Below are positions 13,729 through 18,295 of a stretch of DNA of 18,295 nt, piece by piece (the first letter of the stretch is position 1; every line of letters starts with the position of its first letter). The position numbers were made by a program, and so were the translations under genes. The notes beneath the pieces are model-generated. The model was not told the origin of the DNA. It saw only the letters and a list, made by a program, of their open reading frames with translations, and ran no database searches. Source of the stretch: JBHEMT01 sp046262435 (GTDB lineage: Bacteria > Chloroflexota > Dormibacteria > Aeolococcales > Aeolococcaceae); NCBI GenBank assembly GCA_046262435.1, contig JBHEMT010000005.1:1-18295 (forward strand). Reading direction: 5' to 3'.

Positions 13729-14580
13729 GTGTCCGATGTCCGTCTGGTCTGCGACAGCACGGCCGACCTGTCGAGGAGCCTGGTCGCCGCGCACGGTCTC
13801 GAGGTGGTCCCTCTCAAGGTCATCTTCGGTGAGGAGCACCTGGACGACGGAGTGGGGATCGACGCGGCCACCTTCTACGCTCGAATGCGCTCGGGAGGGC
13901 CGCCACCGCGCACCTCACAACCGTCGCCCGGGGACTTCGAAGCGGCTTTCCGGCGCTCGGCGAAGGCCGGCGGCGCAATTCTCTGCACCACCATCTCGGC
14001 CGAGCTCAGCGGCACCCACGGCGCCGCCCTCGCTGCCGCCCGAGCATGCCCAGATCTCGACGTCCGCGTGGTGGACACGCGAACAGCCGGGCTCGGCCAT
14101 CACCAGGTGGTGGGAGCTGCTCTGCGCGCCATCGCGGCCGGCATGGACCGCGACCAGGTCGTCGCGGTCATCGGCGCGGTGAGCGCCGCCCAGCACCTGG
14201 TGTTCACCGTGTCCAGCCTCGAGTACCTGCGCCGCGGCGGCCGGATCGGGGGCGCTCAGGCGTTGCTCGGGTCGCTGCTCGCCATCAGACCCATCCTTGA
14301 GCTGCGTGCCGGCCGGATCGAACCGCTGGATCGGGTGCGCACCGACCGGCGGGCCATCCGCCGCCTCGCACACGAGGCTGCGACGAGCGGAGACGGGATC
14401 ACGCCGCTGCGGGTCACGATTGCCCACGCCGAGCGGCCCGGTGATGCCGCGGCGATCGCCGAGGCGATGATGGGACGCGCCGTCTCCGAGCCCGAGGTCA
14501 TTGAGGTTGGACCGGTGATCGGCTGCCACGGCGGCCCCGGATCGCTCGGTGTGGTGGTGCATCCGGCCGCCCTGGGATGA
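13729..14580 (+). CDS. DegV family (FakB-like) fatty-acid-binding protein
   Basis: 283 aa. DegV proteins bind one fatty acid; in Firmicutes they present it to the FakA kinase for phosphorylation. Motifs: DSTADL (9-14) near the N-terminus, PRTSQPSPGDF, TTISAELSGTHGAAL, SSLEYLRRGGRIGGAQ, RPILEL, and GPVIGCHGGPGSLGV at the C-terminus. The start is GTG 13729 because GGAG (13719-13722) sits 6 nt before it and the protein then begins as in the family; the frame is open further upstream but runs over the ROK gene. No FakA gene is in the window. Probably co-transcribed with the ROK gene; the two have no obvious shared pathway. Confidence 0.92.
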   Translation: MSDVRLVCDSTADLSRSLVAAHGLEVVPLKVIFGEEHLDDGVGIDAATFYARMRSGGPPPRTSQPSPGDFEAAFRRSAKAGGAILCTTISAELSGTHGAALAAARACPDLDVRVVDTRTAGLGHHQVVGAALRAIAAGMDRDQVVAVIGAVSAAQHLVFTVSSLEYLRRGGRIGGAQALLGSLLAIRPILELRAGRIEPLDRVRTDRRAIRRLAHEAATSGDGITPLRVTIAHAERPGDAAAIAEAMMGRAVSEPEVIEVGPVIGCHGGPGSLGVVVHPAALG

Positions 14581-14642
14581 GTGGACACCCGCCGCACACG
14601 CCGCGGACCCGTCACCTCAGACCCGGGCCCAGGCCAGTGGGC

Positions 14643-14671
14643 TTGCTTTTGGTTGGACGACCAATTATGAT
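14643..14671 (+). promoter_or_regulatory. Promoter of the cNMP-binding protein gene
   Basis: TTGCTT (14643-14648), a 17-bp spacer and TATGAT (14666-14671). The -10 has five of six consensus bases. Predicted start is near 14678, and the leader to ATG 14726 is about 48 nt. The first palindrome below fills the spacer and the second covers the start site. Confidence 0.5.
14649..14664. promoter_or_regulatory. Operator half 1: 16-bp palindrome
   Basis: TTGGTTGGACGACCAA, seven-base arms with one mismatch around a 2-bp centre. It fills the spacer between the -35 and -10. Its centre is 22 bp from that of the next copy, about two helical turns, so both would face the same side of the DNA. Confidence 0.55.
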
Positions 14672-14686
14672 TGGTCGAGCGACCAA
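14671..14686. promoter_or_regulatory. Operator half 2: perfect 16-bp palindrome
   Basis: TTGGTCGAGCGACCAA, perfect seven-base arms. It begins on the last base of the -10 and covers the predicted start site, a classic repressor position. Size and symmetry fit a TetR-type dimer site, and a TetR gene lies two genes downstream. Confidence 0.6.
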
Positions 14687-14725
14687 GGCTTGGAATCCCC
14701 CGGCCTGCGAACCAGGAGAATCGTG

Positions 14726-15229
14726 ATGCTCGCCACCTACCGCCCCCGCGCCGCCCAGCCCCTCGGGCTCAGCCGCGAAGCCCATGAGGCCCTGCAGAGC
14801 GCGCCGCTGACCACCGGCCTCTCCCCCGCGGCCCTCGATCACCTCGCTGACGAGCTTCAGGAGCAGTCGTTTCTCCCCGGCCACCGGGTGGTCACCGAGG
14901 GATTCAGCGGCCAGGAGTTCTTCATCATCGTCGAGGGGGTTGCCGCTGTCAGCGTCGACGCCTGGCGCGTCGCCCGGCTCGGACCTGGCGACTTCTTCGG
15001 CGAGATCGCCCTGCTCGACGAGGGGCTCCGCTTCGCCACCATCACCGCTGAGACGCCGCTGCGCTGCCTGGTGCTGGCCAACGACGAGCTCGAACGCGTC
15101 CTGGTTGATCACCCGGTGCTGGCTGTCAACCTGCTACGGGCGATGGTCCGCCGCTTCCGGGACACCATCGCCAAGGGCCGCGCCCTCGAGGTGGGCACGC
15201 CCGATGATGCGTTGGTGGCCCTGGGCTAG
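14726..15229 (+). CDS. Single-domain cyclic-nucleotide-binding protein
   Basis: 167 aa. The CNB jelly-roll spans about 30-145: FLPGHRVVTEGFSGQEFFII, GVAAVSV, LGPGDFFGEIALLDEGLRFA and TPLRCLVLANDELERVL. The phosphate-binding cassette is recognisable as FGEIALL-DEGLRFAT, keeping the Glu and Arg that contact the nucleotide in the family, although the usual Pro before the Arg is Leu. There is no helix-turn-helix after the domain, so it is not a CRP-type activator; it could act by protein contact. ATG 14726 follows AGGAG (14714-14718) at 7 nt. The GTG just before it (14723) is also in frame. It has its own promoter with two palindromes upstream, and a TetR gene follows after 116 bp. Confidence 0.85.
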   Translation: MLATYRPRAAQPLGLSREAHEALQSAPLTTGLSPAALDHLADELQEQSFLPGHRVVTEGFSGQEFFIIVEGVAAVSVDAWRVARLGPGDFFGEIALLDEGLRFATITAETPLRCLVLANDELERVLVDHPVLAVNLLRAMVRRFRDTIAKGRALEVGTPDDALVALG

Positions 15230-15269
15230 GCCGGGAGAAACCCGCCGGGTTGCCTCCGCTGCGGTCGGC

Positions 15270-15275
15270 TACGAT
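15270..15275 (+). promoter_or_regulatory. Possible -10 of the TetR gene
   Basis: TACGAT, four of six consensus bases, 70 bp before GTG 15346. TTGCCT upstream is only 14 bp away, too close for a normal spacer. Weak evidence for a separate TetR promoter. Confidence 0.2.
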
Positions 15276-15345
15276 GAGGTGAGCCGTCCACCCAGGTCTG
15301 CGAGGTCGCATCGTTGGAGAGCCAACCAGCCCGGACGAAGCCGAG

Positions 15346-16059
15346 GTGAGCGCGCTTCCGGCCACCGCGACGCCGGGCGGTTCGCATCGGCGCGGCGACG
15401 AGGGGCCAGGCCGACGAGACCAGATCGTCGCCGCCGCCGCCGCGGTGCTCGGTCGCCAGGGCTACGGGGGGACCAGCCTCAAGGACGTGGCCCGCGAGGC
15501 GGGGGTCGCGGTTGGACTGCTCCACTACTACTTCGAGTCCAAGGAGCAGCTGCTCCTCGAGGTGGTCGTCGACCTCGAGACCGAGCTCACCGAGACCTGG
15601 CAGGGAGCCGTGGCCGGCGTCGAAGACCCGCTCGAGCGCGTGGTCCGAGCTCTCGACCGTACCGCCGACCGCTGCGTGGAGCGGCCCGAGTTCTGGCGGT
15701 TGCTCTTCGACCTGTACGTCCTTGGCATGGGCAGCGAGGTGGTGCGGGTGCGGCTGCAGGCGATGCGTGGCCGCCGCATCGACGAGATCGAGGGCGAGGT
15801 GCGCCAGGTCCTGGGGCGTCTGCCCACCTATGCCGTGATTCCGCCCCGCGACCTCGCCGAGGCCATCGCCGGCGCCATCGACGGCATCGCGCTCACCGGG
15901 CTGGTCGAGGGCCGGGACATCCGGCGGGCGTACTCGGCCCTCAAGGCAATGCTCATGTCACTGGTGGTGACCGCCTATGTGGCAGCCGGCCAGGAGCCGC
16001 CGATCGGCCGTCTCAGCGAGCTCCTCGGGCGTGGCCCGGCTGCGCCGGTGGCCGGCTGA
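15346..16059 (+). CDS. TetR/AcrR family transcriptional regulator
   Basis: 237 aa. The N-terminal DNA-binding domain spans about 23-69: RRDQIVAAAAAVLGRQGYGG, TSLKDVAREAGVAVGLLHYY, then FESKEQLLLEVV, the classical TetR helix-turn-helix with its 'YYFxSKExLL' end. The all-helical C-terminal part (about 75-230) is the ligand-binding and dimer domain; its ligand is unknown. GTG 15346 is the first usable start and has only a weak ribosome site. TetR repressors usually bind near their own gene, and the two 16-bp palindromes at 14649-14686 are the best candidates here. Downstream genes give no hint of a drug pump. Confidence 0.92.
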   Translation: MSALPATATPGGSHRRGDEGPGRRDQIVAAAAAVLGRQGYGGTSLKDVAREAGVAVGLLHYYFESKEQLLLEVVVDLETELTETWQGAVAGVEDPLERVVRALDRTADRCVERPEFWRLLFDLYVLGMGSEVVRVRLQAMRGRRIDEIEGEVRQVLGRLPTYAVIPPRDLAEAIAGAIDGIALTGLVEGRDIRRAYSALKAMLMSLVVTAYVAAGQEPPIGRLSELLGRGPAAPVAG

Positions 16060-16137
16060 CCGAGGCGAACTCCGCTTGCGCGCCGGGAGCGTGGTCGGTC
16101 ACCGGGGCCTTCCGGCACCATGGGACCGGTGTCAGGC

Positions 16138-16512
16138 ATGAACCTCCGCTGCCCCAACCACTGTGCTCGCGGGCTTTTCGAGGTGGTCAATGCGACCCTG
16201 GTCGTCGACCGCGAGGGCGACTACGTCACCCACGAGGCGCGCCGGTCTGCCTACCTGTGTCTCGAGTGCCGCGGGGTGGCCATGGACGTCGCCGCCGCCG
16301 CCCGGGAGCTGCTCTCCTCCGACGAGATCGAGCAGGCAACCCTGACCTGTCCGCTCTGCGAGACCGAGATGCTCCCCCCTGAGGACGACCCCCTGGCCAC
16401 GCTCATGGAGTGTCCCTCCTGCGGCCACCGATTCACCCTCGACGAGGGGATGACCCACCTCCACGGCGAGGGCAGCCGCGATCGCTGGTCAGCTGAACCG
16501 GGTGGGAGCTGA
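16138..16512 (+). CDS. Double zinc-ribbon protein of unknown function
   Basis: 124 aa from ATG 16138; ATG 16120 is also in frame and would add six residues. Neither has a good ribosome site. Eight cysteines form four pairs: CPNHC near residues 5-9, CLEC about 42-45, CPLC about 72-75 and CPSC about 91-94. This fits two zinc ribbons separated by a helical segment (VAMDVAAAARELLSSDEIEQ). The end is acidic and charged. The metal site is inferred from spacing. I recognise no family; roles such as nucleic-acid or protein binding are possible. It ends 24 bp inside the 3' end of the convergent glycosyltransferase gene. Confidence 0.7.
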   Translation: MNLRCPNHCARGLFEVVNATLVVDREGDYVTHEARRSAYLCLECRGVAMDVAAAARELLSSDEIEQATLTCPLCETEMLPPEDDPLATLMECPSCGHRFTLDEGMTHLHGEGSRDRWSAEPGGS

Positions 16513-18021
16513 CCCGGAGCTCGCCACGCAGTTGGCCGCTCCGGCCGGGGTGCGCGCGTACAGGATGTAGCGCTCGGGCTCGAGGAGGTGGGTCTTCCAG
16601 TACAGGTCCCCGGGCACGGTGTGCACCGCGCTGTACCCGCCCAGGCAGGGCAGCACCTGGGTATAGCTCTTCACCGCGAACACGATGTAGTCGGGCTGCA
16701 TGGCCACGGCGACGGCAGCGTCATTGGGCAGTGTCAGCTGGCGCTTGGACCACAGGTAGTACGACGGCCCGCGCCCCTCGTTGAGGTCCACGAAGATGTC
16801 GTGGTCGAAATAGGGAAGCAACGCCACCGACCCGTAGTTGAGAGCGGCGATTCGCCGGTGCTCGAGGCCATGGGCCGAGATGTAGGCGGCCATGGCCCGG
16901 CTACCTGAATAGTTGTGACCCCAGTCGTATCGGACGCTGTTGAGCGTCCAGCTGACCTGGACGAGCAGGCTGAGCAGCAGCGCCGCGGTCATCGCTTGAC
17001 GCGGCCTCCGACTTCCCAGCCGCACCGCGCTGCGCTCGAAACTCACCCAGAGGGCGAAAACCCAGAGAAGGAAGAGGGCTCCCTCGTGCCATACGTTGAA
17101 GTACTTGACCGAGAAGAGCAGTAGCACCGCGGTGGCCGGGACCACGAAGAGCAGGAGGCTTCGGGTGCGCCGCAGCCACCAGAGGGTCACCAGGAGCACC
17201 ACCACTGAGATAACGCTTATTCCCAGTGCGTGGACCAGGTTCTCCGGCGCGGTACGGACAAACTGCAGCGGGCTGAGATTGGTCGTGGAGCCCGCGGTGA
17301 GGTCGGCGGGGGGTCGAATCTCAAACAGAACGATCGCGGCGACCGCGGCCAATGCCGCCGACGTGGTGAGCTGCGTCCGCCGCGCAATTCGACCGAGGCT
17401 GCGCCACGCCCGGCGCACCTCGATGAGGTGGAGCACCTGGAGGCTCCCGGCGATGAGGAAGCCGTGCACGCTGACGTTGGCCAGCAGCGCCAGCAGCACC
17501 AACCACCGCCAGGGCTGCTCGAGCCTGCGCGGGTACACCATGGCGAGTGCGAACAGCAGCGGTGCCAGCAGGCAATAGCTCCGCGCCACCACAGCGTACT
17601 GGTAGAAGATGAAGAACGAGAAGGGCAGCAGCGCGCGCACCACCGGTGGAAAGGGCGATCGGCGAACCACCAGCCACACTCCCACCAGCGAGATCACCGC
17701 GGCGATGACATTGAGCGTGGCGTAGGGCAGGTGCAGTCGCACCGCCGGCAGCAGGATCAGGTGCCAGAGCGGAGGTGTGCCCTCGTAGCGCATGCGCGTG
17801 GTGAGCAGTTCCCCCAGCGTCGAGTCCCTGGCGATGAGCCAGGCCTGGGCCTCATCGAACCACGGCTCGTGCCGGGGGATGACCGCGGCCAGACCCGCTG
17901 CGTAGGCGACGATGACCGCCCATTCCCAGCCGCGGAGCCAGAGAGCACGCGGCGCGGGTGCTGAGCCCGGTGCCTGAACCCGCGGCGGTGTACCGGTCCG
18001 CGGAGCGGAGGGTACCGCCAC
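16489..18021 (-). CDS. GT-C type integral membrane glycosyltransferase (ArnT/PMT-like)
   Basis: 510 aa from GTG 18021, chosen because AGGAGG (minus strand 18032-18027) lies 5 nt upstream; the frame is open to a TTG at 18063. A Pro/Ala-rich N-terminus (1-30) precedes about ten hydrophobic helices. The first outer loop carries HEPWFDEAQAW with D56 and E57, the acidic pair expected in GT-C enzymes using polyprenyl-phosphate sugars, and then EGTPPLWHL. A soluble C-terminal domain (about 390-510) follows. It is not a close copy of the GT-C protein at 4918-6612. Its upstream neighbour is a UDP-galactopyranose-mutase-like flavoprotein gene, 75 bp away, so a role in cell-surface glycan assembly is likely. 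The acceptor is unknown. Its last 24 bp overlap the convergent zinc-ribbon gene. Confidence 0.8.
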   Translation of the reverse strand: MAVPSAPRTGTPPRVQAPGSAPAPRALWLRGWEWAVIVAYAAGLAAVIPRHEPWFDEAQAWLIARDSTLGELLTTRMRYEGTPPLWHLILLPAVRLHLPYATLNVIAAVISLVGVWLVVRRSPFPPVVRALLPFSFFIFYQYAVVARSYCLLAPLLFALAMVYPRRLEQPWRWLVLLALLANVSVHGFLIAGSLQVLHLIEVRRAWRSLGRIARRTQLTTSAALAAVAAIVLFEIRPPADLTAGSTTNLSPLQFVRTAPENLVHALGISVISVVVLLVTLWWLRRTRSLLLFVVPATAVLLLFSVKYFNVWHEGALFLLWVFALWVSFERSAVRLGSRRPRQAMTAALLLSLLVQVSWTLNSVRYDWGHNYSGSRAMAAYISAHGLEHRRIAALNYGSVALLPYFDHDIFVDLNEGRGPSYYLWSKRQLTLPNDAAVAVAMQPDYIVFAVKSYTQVLPCLGGYSAVHTVPGDLYWKTHLLEPERYILYARTPAGAANCVASSGSAPTRFS

Positions 18022-18026
18022 GTCAG

Positions 18027-18032
18027 CCTCCT
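18027..18032 (-). promoter_or_regulatory. Ribosome binding site of the second GT-C gene
   Basis: AGGAGG on the minus strand, 5 nt before GTG 18021. It decides the start over the TTG at 18063. Confidence 0.6.
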
Positions 18033-18096
18033 CACGCACCAGAAGAGAGCTGAGCAGGGGCAACGCCCGCAGGCCGTGCGCGGAGATGGCCGAGCC

Positions 18097-18295
18097 TCAG
18101 CCCACCCGCTGCGCGGGTTGCGACGACGTGACCGGCGGGGCCGCCTCCTCGTGATAGTCCTCCTCGACGTTGACGGTCCAGACGTCGTGGTCGGCTCCGA
18201 GGATGTTCTCGACGGTCAGCATCGCGGTCAGCATGGAGTGGTCCTGGTTGTTGTAGCGGTGCATGCCGTTGCGGCCGACGGGATGCACGTTGGGC
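18097..18295 (-). CDS. UDP-galactopyranose-mutase-like FAD-dependent protein, C-terminal part (partial)
   Basis: Only the last 65 or so residues are in the window; the gene continues past 18295, so the GTG at 18288 is an internal valine and not a start. The visible part reads PNVHPVGRNGMHRYNNQDHS, then MLTAMLTVENILG and DVWTVNVEEDYHEEA. This resembles the C-terminal FAD-binding end of flavoproteins annotated as UDP-galactopyranose mutase or amine oxidase-like NAD(P)/FAD proteins. True Glf enzymes make UDP-galactofuranose for surface glycans; which subgroup this belongs to cannot be decided from the C-terminus. It lies upstream of a GT-C glycosyltransferase on the same strand. Confidence 0.7.
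   Translation of the reverse strand, partial: PNVHPVGRNGMHRYNNQDHSMLTAMLTVENILGADHDVWTVNVEEDYHEEAAPPVTSSQPAQRVG

Noticed and set aside
15313..15326. GTTGG-AGAG-CCAAC inverted repeat before tetR as a third operator
   Set aside because: The arms share only TTGG/CCAA with the 16-bp palindromes and the spacing is 4 bp shorter, so it does not match that site. Such 5-bp repeats are common by chance.
14940..16382. Plus-strand ORF of 480 codons spanning the CNB, TetR and zinc-ribbon genes
   Set aside because: It is out of frame with three recognisable proteins and is Arg/Pro-rich low complexity.

Overview
This window is high-GC bacterial chromosome, densely packed with housekeeping genes. GTG starts are frequent, several genes have strong AGGAGG-type ribosome sites, and no phage, IS element, CRISPR array, tRNA or rRNA is visible. 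Nearly all genes have long spurious ORFs on the opposite strand, as expected at this GC. The gene set (2-oxoacid dehydrogenase with lipoyl E2, class A PBP, CGNR regulator, GreA of the 'AENAEYEDAKNEQ' type, coaX, DegV, GT-C membrane proteins) suits a terrestrial high-GC phylum such as Candidatus Dormibacterota, Chloroflexota or Actinomycetota. I lean to the first, but the sequence alone does not settle it.

Layout. (1) 1-2422, plus: the end of an E1-beta subunit, an E2 acyltransferase and a branched-chain aminotransferase, tightly coupled. This is a unit for interconverting branched-chain amino acids, 2-oxo acids and acyl-CoAs. (2) 2463-2681, minus: a 72-aa membrane protein; 2768-4882, plus: a class A penicillin-binding protein. 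(3) 4918-6889, minus: a two-TM glycine-rich small protein followed by a GT-C membrane glycosyltransferase. (4) 7026-7878: a divergent pair, a newly spotted 51-aa gene (minus) and a CGNR zinc-finger regulator (plus), with two inverted repeats between them. (5) 7891-10193, minus: operon greA, serS, hotdog thioesterase. (6) 10194-10555: a 362-bp gap that holds the greA leader and, on the plus strand, a near-consensus promoter followed about 50 bp later by a strong intrinsic terminator. This looks like a stand-alone small RNA of about 80 nt. (7) 10556-12761, minus: coaX, dusB and a small membrane protein. (8) 12818-14580, plus: a ROK sugar kinase and a DegV fatty-acid-binding protein. (9) 14643-16059, plus: a promoter carrying two 16-bp palindromes, a single-domain cyclic-nucleotide-binding protein and a TetR regulator. 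(10) 16138-16512, plus: a double zinc-ribbon protein that overlaps tail-to-tail with a second GT-C glycosyltransferase (16489-18021, minus), which follows the C-terminus of a UDP-galactopyranose-mutase-like flavoprotein (18097-18295, minus).

The most interesting non-coding signals are the sRNA candidate at 10419-10537, the tandem operator at 14649-14686, and -10-like hexamers placed 6-9 nt before the starts of coaX, dusB and the ROK gene, which suggest leaderless transcription. None of these could be tested by search or folding here.
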